Position numbers and translations under genes: made by a program
Part shown: piece by piece, positions 27,101-36,518 of the stretch
How positions within the stretch are numbered: position 1 is the first letter of the stretch
Layout: every line of letters starts with the position of its first letter
Assembly (NCBI GenBank): GCA_934446675.1
Contig: CAKSEL010000007.1
Span: forward strand, 67,549-131,548
Length of the DNA: 64,000 nt
Reading direction: 5' to 3'
From: an uncultured Eubacteriales bacterium
GTDB taxonomy: Bacteria; Bacillota; Clostridia; Oscillospirales; CAG-382
The notes under the pieces: generated by a model
Told to the model about the DNA's origin: nothing
Seen by the model: the letters and a program-made list of their open reading frames with translations, nothing else
The model's database searches: none

Positions 27101-30100
27101 GGCTCTGTCATCTCGGTAAGATTTGTCCAGTTTTCCATATCGTTTGAACCCTGAATAAGAGTTCCGATAAAACGTCTGTCAACATCTCCGTGCCACTTTG
27201 AAACAAGCGGAATGTAGCGTACAGCCGCAACAAGCTGCGCATTGTTTTCGCCGAAGTCAAGTCCGCCGGTACCCTTACCGTTGTTTGTCGCGGAAAAGTT
27301 TACGGGATTTGACGTAAAGTTGCCGTCGAATGCGTTGGGGTAGCTTTCCTTGCTGTCGTTGTTATAGGTTCCGCCGTTTCCGAACATTGTGTCGGAGGTG
27401 AGTTTTTCATACTTGCTTTCAAGCTTTGACATAGCCTCGTCAAGCACAGTCTTTGCGTTTTTCAGCTCGTCTGACGAAGAATTTGTGTCTGCGAATACCG
27501 CAAGTGCGCTGTTATATGCGTCAAGTGCGTTTATATAGCTTTCGGAGCTGTATGCGTTTTCGTCAAGTGCTTCAAACGCCTTTATTGACTCTGAAAGTGC
27601 GTCTCTGTCCGCATCATCTTCAAAAATATCGAGATAATCGCATATGAGCGAGTTTATTTCGGGCTGGGATACTCCCGAAAGATCGGACATCATGTTTTCC
27701 GCGTCGGATATAAACTGTGTAAGCAGCGGCTTTTTGTATGCGTCGGCACCGTCAAGCGCTGCATTTGCAGCAGTAATGCACTCCGACAGATAATCCGTAT
27801 CGAGTTTGCATACGTAAAATTCAAGTTCGCACAGACTGCCGTAGGATTTAGCCGGGCAGTTTATTCTGAAGTAGCGGTAATATTCACTATTGTCCGAATA
27901 TACCTTAAACCACTTTTTCTGAGCAGTCTCGGTTATCTGACCGACAGGTGTCCAGTTTTCACCGTCGTTTGATACTTCAAATATCTCGCCTATTATTCTC
28001 TTGTCGATAGCGTCCGTACCTTCGCTTCTCGGATAATATCTTGCATATACAAGGGACGCATAGCTGTTTTGTCCGAGATCTACGCCGGCAGTACCTGCGC
28101 CGGGATCCGCAAAGTCAGCCCAGTTTGTAAGACTTCCGTCAAACAGATTGGGATATGCTTCTTCGCCGTCTTTTCCGCCCCATTTTCCGCCCGTACCGAA
28201 GGTCGTTCCGGTTGCCTTGGAAACGGCGATCTTAAGCGTGTTCCATGCGGAAACAATATTCATTGCGGCGTCGTTAAGCTCGGTCTGAGATGCATTTTCC
28301 GAAAGCAGCTTTTCGGCATTCTTTGCAGTTCTCTGCATGCTTACATTCTGCTTTGACGTGCCGTATGTACGGTACTTGCTGGACGTCACAGCCTTTGCAA
28401 GCATGGTATCGAGAGTGCTTTTATCGGTATTGCTGATTGCGGCGTCAAGATAAGCGCACATGATATTGGATTCGCGCTGAGTCGCCTTTTCAGCCTTTGC
28501 CTCACAGTATGACACAGCCGCGTCGAGTGCGGTCTTTGCGTCGCCGGTGAGCGTTTCGGAAAGTGCCTTTGCCTCGGCAAGCTTTGCGTCGAAGACGGTG
28601 CTGTCAATGTCGGCGCCGGAAGTGTAGAAATAAACTCTGTAAAGAGAACCGTTTGACTTTGTGCTGTTGAAACGCACATATCTGTAAGGAGTATCGTCGG
28701 TTACATTAATTTCAACACGTGCTCCGGGAACGTTGGTTTCCTTGGTGTCGTCGTCGCCGACCGTCGCTGCAAGCGTGATCTCCGCAAACGTCGTCCATGT
28801 CTGTTTATCGTTTGACCCCTGGAACGTTGTTCCGATAATTCTTGTGTTTATACCGCTCCACTTTGAATGGTATACCGGAATATACGCAACCTTGGTAATA
28901 ACGGCAGCGCCGTTTTCTCCGAGATCCATACCGCCGTAACCGCTTGAGTTGTCGCCCTTGAAGTTTACGCTCTTTGTGCGGTCAATTTCGTTATCGTAGT
29001 CAAAAGCAAAGGGATATGTTTCGCCGTTTATGTTGGATTCTGCGCCGTAGTATCCGCCCTCACCGAACAGCGTATCGGATCTGAGCTGAGTATACGTGAC
29101 GTCGCCCGGCACATATTCTTCAAGTGCGTTCATGGCGTTATTGAGCGCCGCAACGGCATTGTCTATTGCTTTCTGTGTGTAATTCTCTGTGTTTGCGTAT
29201 ATCTCGTTTGCATTTTCGAGAGCCTTGTCAAATGCAAGATACGAACTTTGAGTATAGGTTTCTTCAGCCGCCTGAATTTCCGCGGTCTTTGTAAGAGCAA
29301 TCTCAAGAGACGCCGTATTAGACGGAACTACGTTTGAAAACGCGGTGTTTGCAAGCGCTATAACGTCGCTGTCGTCCGGTGCGTCGGAATTCTTGAACGG
29401 ACGTATGCTGTAACTCCATGTGTGCTTTCCGCCCGGTATCTTATACTGTTCGAGCGTATCATAGAAGCACGAACCGCTGCCGACGCCCTCAACCTTATAG
29501 TCGATATTGAGAACCGTGCTGTCGAGCTTTGTGCACTGATAGAGATGTCTTATCCTGTTTATGCCTTCGGGCAGATAATGCGACGCGCTTACCGAAAGCG
29601 TATTGCCCTCTCCGGCAAATATAATTCCGTATTCCTTATCCGCGCCGTTTATTACGGCATATTTTACGTCGGTGCGGTTTCCGTTGTCATTCGGTCTTAT
29701 GTAATCGACAAGCATATCGTCAACCGTCGTTGTGTAAAATCCTATGTCGGCTGCTCTGTTTCTGTCGCTGTAATTCTCGAACGGACCTCTGCCGAAATAC
29801 GACAGCGTATCGTAGCCCTTGTCAAGTACAAGCAGCGAACCGAGTTTGGGAGGATATTTTACTCCGGCATTGAACGAGAAGTCGATCTTTATCTCGCCCG
29901 AACCGAGAATATAATATGTAAGGTCAAGCGACGAGCTTACCGTCGGGTATTCGAGAGTTGTGCTGACCTTAACGCCCTTTGTCTTGCCGCCGTATTCGAG
30001 TGCGGAGAATTCAAAGGCGCTTGCCTTTACGGACTCTCTGTCGATATTGTATCTGAAAGTCTCTGCGTCAGCCTTCTTATGAATATCGTTGTCGATATAT

Positions 30101-32868
30101 GCTCTGTAAAAGTTGGGAGAAAGTGCGCCGTCAAGCACTTCGTTTCCGCCGAGCTTATACGAAACAATGCGTCCGGTTGCCTTATCGAGAGCAACGTCAA
30201 AGTTTTTGCCGTTTATAATGAGCTGTGACGTGCTTTCCTTGAAGGTTACGTTATCTATGTCCGAAGCAGTCTTGCCCGGCAGGGAATCTGCGTCTGTCGG
30301 AAGAGCAAACTGCGCTCTTGCGTGCTCGGTAACATTTTCGTTTATGCTTGTTTCGGAGAATTTTCCGAGTGATCTGTATGCGTCAATGTTAAGATAATAC
30401 TCGCAGCCGTCCTTACTTTCGGGATATGTGTAGGGTATTGTCACAACGGCGGTCTTTCCGGGAAGGATCGACTGCGTATCAAGCGTTCCGCTCTGAACAA
30501 CGCTGCCGTTTTCGGTAATATTCCATGTAAAGGTATATTCCGACGCGCTTACGGCGATATTCTCGTTTTCAACGCTTATTTTTCCGGCAGCGAGATCATA
30601 AGCCTCAATAAGCAGGTTCTGCTGAACTCTTTCAACCTCTTTTATTTCGGGCTGGAGAGTTCCGTCGGCACTTATAATACCGTTTGCGCAGAAGTTTCCG
30701 TCGTTGGGTTTATCTCCGAAGTCTCCGCCGTAGCCGATATATCTGTCGCCGGTTTCGGGATCGGTTGTCCAAAGTCCCTGATCGACAAAATCCCAGATAA
30801 ATCCGCCCTGAAGCTGATCGTCCGAACGGAAGAAATCCCAGTAGTCGCCCAAAGAGCCGAGAGAGTTGCCCATTGCGTGGTCATATTCGCAAAGAATATA
30901 CGGCATTCCCTTTATGTAGGGCGCATACGGCGAAACGTTGGCAAGCTCATTTTTTAACCACTTCTGCATTTTGTCGATATGTACGTACATACCGCTCTTT
31001 ATATCGACTCCGCCCTTGTCCTCGGGTATAGTCAGGTCTCTGAGCGTTGTTCCGCTTGTTCCGATTACGGCGTTGAACGGCTCATACTGAACGGGTCTTG
31101 TGGGATCGAGCTTATGAAGATAATCTCCCATTCTGTAAAGAATACCGTTTCCGTCTGCGCCGAGACCGGATTCGTTTCCGTAAGACCATATAACAACGCT
31201 GGCATGGTTTCTGTCGCGGTATACCATGCTGTCGCTTCTGTCGATTACGCTTGTTTCAAATTCGCTTGTTATAAGCGGACTTCCGTACATTCCGCTGGCT
31301 TCCTGGTTTGCCTCGTCCATTACGTAAAGTCCGTATTTATCGCAGAGATAGTACAGATAAGGGTTATGCGGATAGTGCGACATACGAAGAGCGTTGATAT
31401 TGTGCTGCTTCATTAAGAGCACATACTTTTCAAGCGTCGCATAGTCAACGGCATATCCTGCGTCTGCCGAGAAGTCCTGGCTGTTTACGCCCTTGATGTA
31501 TATTGACTTGCCATTAAGTCTTACGTTATCGAAGAACCAGTCGGTGTCCTGCGTTCCGGTACACTCTGCGGCAGTAACGAGAGTTCCGTCTGCAAGCTTG
31601 CGGTAGGTTATCTTTCTGAAACCTATGCGGTATGAGTCGTAAGATACGGCATTTCCCTCGCTGTCGGAAAGGGTTATAACCATTGTATAGAGGTTAGGCG
31701 TTTCCGCAGTCCAGATCTTGGGAGAAGAAACGGGAATTTCAAATTTTATCTCGTTTTCGCCGTTCGCGCCTATCGTTCCCGTTTCGGAGGAATTTCCGGT
31801 AAGTGTCATGATACCTGTTTCGTCGTCGTAAAGCGAAACGGTTACGTTATAGTCCGAAACGTCTGCGGCGTTGTAGTTATGCACATATGCGCTGACCTTC
31901 ATTGTAGAATCGGTGAAAGTCCCGTCAAAATCCGTAACTACCGAGAAATCTCTCAGTCTTACGTTATCGGTGCAGTAAAGGTAAACGTCTCTCGTGATAC
32001 CCGAAAGTCTGAAACCGTCCTGATTTTCAAGCCACGAACCGTCGCTCCATCTTATAACCTTTGCGGCAAGTACGTTAGTCTGTCCGGGAACAACATAATT
32101 TGTAAGATCAAATTCCTTTGTCGTATGCGTGTCCTCGGAATATCCGACAGCCCTGCCGTTTACCCAGAGATACATTGCGCTGCCTGCACCCTCAAAGTCT
32201 ATGTATACGCGCTTGCCCGCCCAGTTTGCCGGAACCTCGAACTCATACCTGTAAAGTCCGACGGGGTTATATACTGTCGGCGCTAAAGGAGCCTCTGCCG
32301 CGGGATTGCCCTTGGCGTCACTGCTCCAGACCATTGTCGAGTTTGTATAGCGTATATCGTCGTAAAGATTTCCGTTTTCATCTTTCTGAAGCTGCCATAC
32401 AGACGGCACGTCTATCGAGTTCCACGCCGAATCGTTGTAATCCGCGGTATAGAACTTGTTTACGGTTTCGTCCGCCTTGAAAAGCTCGTTGTTGTTTCTG
32501 AGAGCAAATTTCCATTTTGTTCCGGAAATTTTAATGTAGTACGGCGAAAGCGTCTTGTCGTAATTCTTTGCCGCCTCTATCGCATCTTCAGCGCTGTCAT
32601 AGGGTATGCTGTCGGCACGCGCCTTTTCGCGGTTTATCTGATAGATGTGTGCGTTGTGTACGGCATCGTCGCCCTCTCCGGTAACTTTGCCCGTCCACTC
32701 TTCGTCTGTAAATACGGGTTCCGAAACCGTATCCCCGTCCGAATAAAGCTCGGTCACGGTAATGCTCTGTTCCGACGCTTCCTCAACCGCAACGGCAGAC
32801 GGTGCGGCATAGACAAAGCCCTGTAAAACAGTCATAACCGAAAGCAGACCTGCAAGTGCTCTTTTCAT
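24187..32868 (-). CDS. Giant secreted GH2 beta-galactosidase-like enzyme with FIVAR and F5/8C-like repeats
   Basis: The 2893-residue protein begins with a signal peptide (MKRALAGLLSVMTVLQGFVYA). A LacZ-type core follows: GH2 sugar-binding domain (about 80-290), Ig-like domain, and barrel with acid/base Glu566 in WSYGNES and nucleophile Glu661 in LCEYDHAMGNS. The small-chain domain reaches about 1190. Then come four F5/8-type-C-like modules (starting about 1259, 1552, 1824 and 2111; each has SDTLFG-GG, GLDFGEN, QGSND-NWT and YRYVRFSSPENSYGSL), separated by FIVAR-like helical bundles. An InlB-like repeat and a CBM4/9-like module come next. The C-terminal domain (from about 2736) is shared with the proteins at 48368 and 53875. 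ATG at 32868 has AAAGGAG upstream; the frame's earlier codons do not. Linkage specificity is unknown. A divergent AraC gene probably controls it. Confidence 0.9.
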   Translation of the reverse strand: MKRALAGLLSVMTVLQGFVYAAPSAVAVEEASEQSITVTELYSDGDTVSEPVFTDEEWTGKVTGEGDDAVHNAHIYQINREKARADSIPYDSAEDAIEAAKNYDKTLSPYYIKISGTKWKFALRNNNELFKADETVNKFYTADYNDSAWNSIDVPSVWQLQKDENGNLYDDIRYTNSTMVWSSDAKGNPAAEAPLAPTVYNPVGLYRYEFEVPANWAGKRVYIDFEGAGSAMYLWVNGRAVGYSEDTHTTKEFDLTNYVVPGQTNVLAAKVIRWSDGSWLENQDGFRLSGITRDVYLYCTDNVRLRDFSVVTDFDGTFTDSTMKVSAYVHNYNAADVSDYNVTVSLYDDETGIMTLTGNSSETGTIGANGENEIKFEIPVSSPKIWTAETPNLYTMVITLSDSEGNAVSYDSYRIGFRKITYRKLADGTLVTAAECTGTQDTDWFFDNVRLNGKSIYIKGVNSQDFSADAGYAVDYATLEKYVLLMKQHNINALRMSHYPHNPYLYYLCDKYGLYVMDEANQEASGMYGSPLITSEFETSVIDRSDSMVYRDRNHASVVIWSYGNESGLGADGNGILYRMGDYLHKLDPTRPVQYEPFNAVIGTSGTTLRDLTIPEDKGGVDIKSGMYVHIDKMQKWLKNELANVSPYAPYIKGMPYILCEYDHAMGNSLGSLGDYWDFFRSDDQLQGGFIWDFVDQGLWTTDPETGDRYIGYGGDFGDKPNDGNFCANGIISADGTLQPEIKEVERVQQNLLIEAYDLAAGKISVENENIAVSASEYTFTWNITENGSVVQSGTLDTQSILPGKTAVVTIPYTYPESKDGCEYYLNIDAYRSLGKFSETSINENVTEHARAQFALPTDADSLPGKTASDIDNVTFKESTSQLIINGKNFDVALDKATGRIVSYKLGGNEVLDGALSPNFYRAYIDNDIHKKADAETFRYNIDRESVKASAFEFSALEYGGKTKGVKVSTTLEYPTVSSSLDLTYYILGSGEIKIDFSFNAGVKYPPKLGSLLVLDKGYDTLSYFGRGPFENYSDRNRAADIGFYTTTVDDMLVDYIRPNDNGNRTDVKYAVINGADKEYGIIFAGEGNTLSVSASHYLPEGINRIRHLYQCTKLDSTVLNIDYKVEGVGSGSCFYDTLEQYKIPGGKHTWSYSIRPFKNSDAPDDSDVIALANTAFSNVVPSNTASLEIALTKTAEIQAAEETYTQSSYLAFDKALENANEIYANTENYTQKAIDNAVAALNNAMNALEEYVPGDVTYTQLRSDTLFGEGGYYGAESNINGETYPFAFDYDNEIDRTKSVNFKGDNSSGYGGMDLGENGAAVITKVAYIPVYHSKWSGINTRIIGTTFQGSNDKQTWTTFAEITLAATVGDDDTKETNVPGARVEINVTDDTPYRYVRFNSTKSNGSLYRVYFYTSGADIDSTVFDAKLAEAKALSETLTGDAKTALDAAVSYCEAKAEKATQRESNIMCAYLDAAISNTDKSTLDTMLAKAVTSSKYRTYGTSKQNVSMQRTAKNAEKLLSENASQTELNDAAMNIVSAWNTLKIAVSKATGTTFGTGGKWGGKDGEEAYPNLFDGSLTNWADFADPGAGTAGVDLGQNSYASLVYARYYPRSEGTDAIDKRIIGEIFEVSNDGENWTPVGQITETAQKKWFKVYSDNSEYYRYFRINCPAKSYGSLCELEFYVCKLDTDYLSECITAANAALDGADAYKKPLLTQFISDAENMMSDLSGVSQPEINSLICDYLDIFEDDADRDALSESIKAFEALDENAYSSESYINALDAYNSALAVFADTNSSSDELKNAKTVLDEAMSKLESKYEKLTSDTMFGNGGTYNNDSKESYPNAFDGNFTSNPVNFSATNNGKGTGGLDFGENNAQLVAAVRYIPLVSKWHGDVDRRFIGTLIQGSNDMENWTNLTEMTEPAKEGYVDENGKVYIAGETANEVPGKPVWLIIENPDYYRYVRFVSPENSYGSLYEVEFYKGSEATDKNYISKLVKQAKAITDADLGVYGELQTSISACEALINDQNASQHDVNTAAAGLKALIAKAESQKQAKDVLESAKTVNEELYTAKTYFAFEKAYENAAADASDDNISALSAAINALEKLDERKLSSDTLFGTGGKYGDDNGKSYLLAFDGRLDTGYVNFSATNKGTGTGGLDFGENNTEFVVYVKYVPMIATWGSRVVGTLMQGSNDFENWTTFAKITEKSVVGDQTPDSTTPEVPAKQITLTADVPASYRYVRFSSPENSYGSLYEVEFYGVKADLTVLNEKITEANSLVSDGNYTDVQLASLKSALEQAAALTETSLQSKVNAVTKLLEKEISSLTTGTLYFTQTLSASGEIAPISASKGETVRLPECTFTNIPDGYTFAGWSDGEYIYAAGSEYSATGADTVFKAFWNTTLNAAASADTVKYLEGCFTVTFDKDILEESFAPENFGDAISYCEYDKATRTFTGYVNYEKYKRGSTLTVVFGSLKGTDESISFGNTPKFSFKVESDPDFGSGNMIPNGSFDVPWDSNTQGGYIVKDPKNSDNYCLYIDPDTGSKNGAAYNYSKWDLKLDDNKRYYVEYDVMPDKLASGEDFASATVYSAVSTKSAAWGECVFRAPAAKRGEWTHVEGLLDQKENILDWFGIYANAIKNTAVYFYLDNISLKEAYAVSFADAQGNTLTGDGYSFILPEGKTVTMPALTAAICGADDVSLYAWSNGKDTVLPGQKYTTDGTVTSFKPVLAPVTDTEYSSIRVKDPAGIRFRSTVSGELHTAVSSDGEAGFIAARADKLGANSLTFDFGTAGVDYVKGVAISETLDKKFFTYLIDSNAYEIFAAVVGIPETKSALNSELVVRPYAVLGDGSTVYGAEVRGSVYGVAKEYSATDEFKALPENDSTRLYVEKIISIAEN

Positions 32869-32993
32869 TTGCTTGTTTCTCCTTTGCATAAAAAATAGTT
32901 TTTTGTTTCTCAAACGGCAAAGTCTTTATACTGCCACATACTTTCGCCGTTATAATTTATTCTAATTCTATATCATTATTTACACAAAATAAA

Positions 32994-33023
32994 TAGACAA
33001 AGCGTACAAGTTTATGTTATAAT
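32994..33023 (+). promoter_or_regulatory. Promoter of the AraC gene divergent from GH2
   Basis: TAGACA (32994-32999), 18 bases and TATAAT (33018-33023). The 188-base divergent gap also holds a possible minus-strand promoter (TTGTGT, 17 bases, TAGAAT) for the GH2 gene, so the AraC protein could act on both. Confidence 0.6.
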
Positions 33024-33056
33024 CATACCATAAAAAGTTAACGGAGGAAAATTCAA

Positions 33057-33875
33057 ATGCAGCGCGCAACGCTTGTCGGATTTGCAACAGAACAAACGGA
33101 TCCGGATAAACTGCCTGAAAAAGGGCTTGTCGGAATTCATATTTTGCACTTTATACATAAAGGCAGCGGATATTTCAACGGGAAACTGCTGACGGCAGGA
33201 TATGGATTTTTGATACAATACGCGGATTTTTACGAATATTACCCGAACCCGGACGATCCGTGGGAATATGCGTGGATCTCCTTCCGTGACGACGAGATGC
33301 TCGTCACTCTGAAACGCCTTATTGACCTTGACGAACACAAGGTTTTCAAATATGACACTTCCATTGAATATTTCGACGTGATAAACCGTGCGGCCGTCGA
33401 ACTCGGTCTGCGTCGCTATCACCAGGCAAACGGTTCGTATATGGGAACGTCACTTTACTACCATCTGCTCGCGCTGCTCAACGACGATCCTTACCGCAAG
33501 CCGCTGCATAGCCAGAACCGACCGTCCCTGCGCGAAAAGCACGTGTCCGATATAAAAAGACTTGTGTCCGCAGGCTACGCAAAGCCCGATTTTTCGGTTG
33601 CGACCGTTTCGGAAAATCTGCATCTGAGCCGTGCGTATATGCGCAATCTTTTCAGTATGTATGAGAGCTGTTCGGTTCAGGAATACATTATACGGGTAAG
33701 AATAGCGCACGCAAAGGACTTTCTGCTGAGAACAGAATCGCCCGTCGGTATTATCGCAAGTTCCGTCGGATACACTGACCAGCTCCAGTTTTCAAAGATA
33801 TTCAAGAAATACTGCGGAAAATCTCCCAAACAGTACCGCGATTCTCTGAAAGAATCAAACCGCGAGGAGATATAA
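33057..33875 (+). CDS. AraC-family transcriptional regulator
   Basis: The 272-residue protein has an AraC arm/cupin domain (HILHFIHKGSGYFNGKLLTAGYGFLI, shown here in two parts: HILHFIHKGSGYF and LLTAGYGFLI) and a C-terminal double HTH (VSENLHLSRAYMRNLF and IASSVGYTDQLQFSKIFKKY). The DPWEYAWISF stretch is typical of AraC regulators of alpha- or beta-galactoside and rhamnose genes. GGAGG precedes ATG. It is divergent from the giant GH2 gene and most likely its activator; the inducer is unknown. Confidence 0.9.
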   Translation: MQRATLVGFATEQTDPDKLPEKGLVGIHILHFIHKGSGYFNGKLLTAGYGFLIQYADFYEYYPNPDDPWEYAWISFRDDEMLVTLKRLIDLDEHKVFKYDTSIEYFDVINRAAVELGLRRYHQANGSYMGTSLYYHLLALLNDDPYRKPLHSQNRPSLREKHVSDIKRLVSAGYAKPDFSVATVSENLHLSRAYMRNLFSMYESCSVQEYIIRVRIAHAKDFLLRTESPVGIIASSVGYTDQLQFSKIFKKYCGKSPKQYRDSLKESNREEI

Positions 33876-33892
33876 CGGCACGCGAACAAAAA

Positions 33893-33937
33893 AGCTTAGT
33901 ACAATGTCTTTCCGGCAGGTACTAAGCTGATTTTTTA
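33893..33937. terminator. Bidirectional intrinsic terminator
   Basis: AGCTTAGTAC (33893-33902) pairs perfectly with GTACTAAGCT (33919-33928). T-runs follow on both strands (TTTTTT at 33931 on plus; TTTTTTG on minus), so it ends both the AraC gene and the convergent V-ATPase operon. Confidence 0.85.
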
Positions 33938-33958
33938 TTGATTTTTAAGATACGGACT

Positions 33959-34513
33959 TCAATCTTCCGCGGTTTCGTCGAGAACGGGTATGCTTTTTGC
34001 AAGCTCCTTTACTCTGCGGTGCCCCGGCACAAGACTCTCAAGCAGTGCGTGGAATTTCGGGCCATGGTTTTTATATCTTATGTGGCAAAGCTCATGGTAT
34101 ATCACATAATCTATAAACTGTTCGGGATAGCGCATGAGAAACAGGCTGTAACATATGCCGTTATCCGCACCGCAGCTGCCGAAACGCTTTTTCGCGCTTG
34201 TGATCTTGACGGACTTGGGATAAAGCCCGGCATACTGCGACAGCTCCTTTGTCCTTGCAGGGAGATATTTTACGGCTTTTTGATAAAGCTCCGAAATTTC
34301 CCCCGGTGTAAGCTTTCTTACAGAGGCGCCCGTGCGTTCATGGAGTTTTTGCATATGCGATTCTATCCATTCGCGCTTTTGCTCTACGGTGCGCCGGATA
34401 TATCCGTCCGAAACCCCGAACGGTGCGCGGACAATTACGCCCTCTTTGTGATTTATCTCTATCGCGAGCGTCTTTCTTGACGAGCGTATTACCTTGTATT
34501 CCGGAACGCTCAT
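33959..34513 (-). CDS. YgjP-like (DUF45) zinc metalloprotease
   Basis: The 184-residue protein has the SprT/WLM-like fold of the YgjP family, with HELCHIRYKNHGPKFHALL giving HExxH and a third histidine, then PGHRRVKELAK. Its physiological substrate is unknown. The start ATG overlaps the stop of V-ATPase subunit D (ATGA), making it the last gene of that operon. Confidence 0.88.
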   Translation of the reverse strand: MSVPEYKVIRSSRKTLAIEINHKEGVIVRAPFGVSDGYIRRTVEQKREWIESHMQKLHERTGASVRKLTPGEISELYQKAVKYLPARTKELSQYAGLYPKSVKITSAKKRFGSCGADNGICYSLFLMRYPEQFIDYVIYHELCHIRYKNHGPKFHALLESLVPGHRRVKELAKSIPVLDETAED

Positions 34514-35109
34514 GATTTCTTTATCATTTTAAGTCTTGAGAACTCTTCTCTTTCCTTTTCGTCGAGAGCCTCGCTCATAAGCTTTATTTTCTCGGTAAGC
34601 TTGGGAATCTGCACGTTGCCGAGTGCATTTGCACGCTTCTGCGTCTTTTTTATCGCGTCGGCAAGACGGCATATATCCGCCTGAAGTGCGGCAAGCGACG
34701 CTGTGAGCTTTTTCGCCTCGTTGAAATATTTGTACGCCTCGTCCATGTAGCCGTTTGTGTCGATAAGTCCGAAATATGCGTAGTTTTCCGGCTCTTTACA
34801 TTCAATGGACGGCAGACTCATACCCATTACGCTTTTTGACGAAAACTCAAGGCTGTCGTCAACCGGCACTCTGTTTGCAAAAGAACCGCAGCGTCCCATG
34901 GTAAGGCTTGCCATTCTGAGAGCCTCATACGCTTTTTTATACGCCTCGGCACACTTGCCTTTTATGTCCTTTGCACCGTCGGTATACTGCATAAGCTCGC
35001 GTATAAGTATATTCTTTTTTCTGTCAAGCAGCTCATATCCGAGCTTTGCAAGTTTTAACGACTTCTGCGCAGCCATAAGATTGCTTTTCGTCGGCACATT
35101 GCCTGCCAT
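34510..35109 (-). CDS. atpD: V-type ATP synthase subunit D
   Basis: The 199-residue protein is the central-shaft subunit D. The N-terminal VPTKSNLMAAQKSLKLAKLGYELLDRKK (parts VPTKSNL and GYELLDRKK are diagnostic) and the C-terminal QKRANALGNVQIPKL coiled coil fit the family exactly. It couples rotation of the membrane ring to the A3B3 head. It lies 35 bases after subunit B. Confidence 0.95.
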   Translation of the reverse strand: MAGNVPTKSNLMAAQKSLKLAKLGYELLDRKKNILIRELMQYTDGAKDIKGKCAEAYKKAYEALRMASLTMGRCGSFANRVPVDDSLEFSSKSVMGMSLPSIECKEPENYAYFGLIDTNGYMDEAYKYFNEAKKLTASLAALQADICRLADAIKKTQKRANALGNVQIPKLTEKIKLMSEALDEKEREEFSRLKMIKKS

Positions 35110-35144
35110 GAGAATTCCTCCTTTGCGGCTTTTTTACGGCACTT

Positions 35145-36518
35145 TTAATTATTGCCCTTATATCTCTCATCAAGAGTCTTATCGTCAACTCTGTCAAGCA
35201 TTCTTCTCGGCATCATCGAGAGCAGCTCCCAGCCGAGATCCAGCGTCTGCTCAATGCTTCTGTCCTCGTCAAAGCCCTGGTTTACGAAACGTTCCTCGAA
35301 CTCGCGCCCGAACTTCATTATAAGCTTGTCGTCGTCCGAAAGCTCGTCTTCGCCTATTACCGACGCAAGCGAACGCGCGTCCTGAACCTTGGAATAGCTT
35401 GCCATTATCTGATTTGCCAGAGCTGCGTGATCCGAACGCGTAAGATTTGCATTTATACAGTCTTTCATAAGACGCGACAGCGACGGAAGCACATTTACCG
35501 GCGGATATATTCCCTTGCCGTCGATAGCCCTGTCAAGAACTATCTGTCCCTCCGTTATATATCCCGTAAGGTCCGGGATAGGGTGCGTTATATCGTCGTT
35601 CGGCATTGTGAGAATAGGTATCTGCGTAACGGAACCCTCTCTGCCCTCTATCATGCCGGCTCTTTCATAGATGCCTGCAAGGTCGCTGTAAAGGTATCCC
35701 GGAAATCCCTTACGTCCGGGAATATCGCCTTTTGACGAGCTGAACTCACGCAGAGCCTCGGCATACGCCGTCATATCCGTAAGAATTACGAGTATGTTCA
35801 TTCCAAGCTCAAACGCAAGGTATTCGGCAGCCGTAAGCGCGCACTTCGGTGTTATTATACGTTCGATGATAGGATCGTTTGAAAGGTTTAAGAACATTAC
35901 GACCTTATCCATTACGTTGGCGTTTTCAAACTGAGTCCTGAAATACTGCGCGACGTCGTTCTTTACGCCCATTGCGGCAAAAACTATCGCAAATTCGGAA
36001 TTATCCGCGACCTTTGCCTGCTTTACTATCTGAGCCGCAAGCTCGTTATGCTTCATGCCGTAGCCCGAGAATATCGGAAGCTTCTGACCGCGCACAAGCG
36101 TTGCAAGCGCGTCTATCGTGGAAATACCCGTCTGAATAAAGTTTTTAGGATATTCGCGCGAGACCGGGTTTATCGGCGCACCGTTTACGTCGCGCACCTT
36201 TTTGCCGTAGATCTCGCCGAGACCGTCTTTCGGACGTCCCAGACCGTCAAAGGTTCTGCCGAGAATATCCGGAGAAAGAGTAAGTTCTATCGGGCGTTTG
36301 CCGAAAATTACGCTTGAATTTGAAAGCGACATTCCGCGCGTGCCGTCAAAGACCTGAACCGTCACTTTCCCGCCCTCTATCTTTACGACACGTCCCGTTC
36401 TTATGCTTCCGTCGTCAAGATGAAAGTAAGCGATCTCGTCAAAGGAGGCTTCGTCCGCGCCCTCGACCGTTACAAGAGAGCCGTTTATTCCGGAAAGCGA
36501 ATTATGTCTTATAATCAT
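35145..36518 (-). CDS. atpB: V-type ATP synthase subunit B
   Basis: The 457-residue non-catalytic head subunit. FSGYGMKHNELAAQIVKQA replaces a Walker loop, and ITHPIPDLTGYITEGQI is typical of subunit B. It binds nucleotide at the interface with subunit A. ATG shares one base with the stop of the subunit A gene (TAATG). Confidence 0.96.
   Translation of the reverse strand: MIIRHNSLSGINGSLVTVEGADEASFDEIAYFHLDDGSIRTGRVVKIEGGKVTVQVFDGTRGMSLSNSSVIFGKRPIELTLSPDILGRTFDGLGRPKDGLGEIYGKKVRDVNGAPINPVSREYPKNFIQTGISTIDALATLVRGQKLPIFSGYGMKHNELAAQIVKQAKVADNSEFAIVFAAMGVKNDVAQYFRTQFENANVMDKVVMFLNLSNDPIIERIITPKCALTAAEYLAFELGMNILVILTDMTAYAEALREFSSSKGDIPGRKGFPGYLYSDLAGIYERAGMIEGREGSVTQIPILTMPNDDITHPIPDLTGYITEGQIVLDRAIDGKGIYPPVNVLPSLSRLMKDCINANLTRSDHAALANQIMASYSKVQDARSLASVIGEDELSDDDKLIMKFGREFEERFVNQGFDEDRSIEQTLDLGWELLSMMPRRMLDRVDDKTLDERYKGNN

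Noticed and set aside
26100..29100. Tandem DNA repeats suggesting a CRISPR or satellite
   Set aside because: They are about 850-base coding repeats of F5/8C-FIVAR modules within one open frame.
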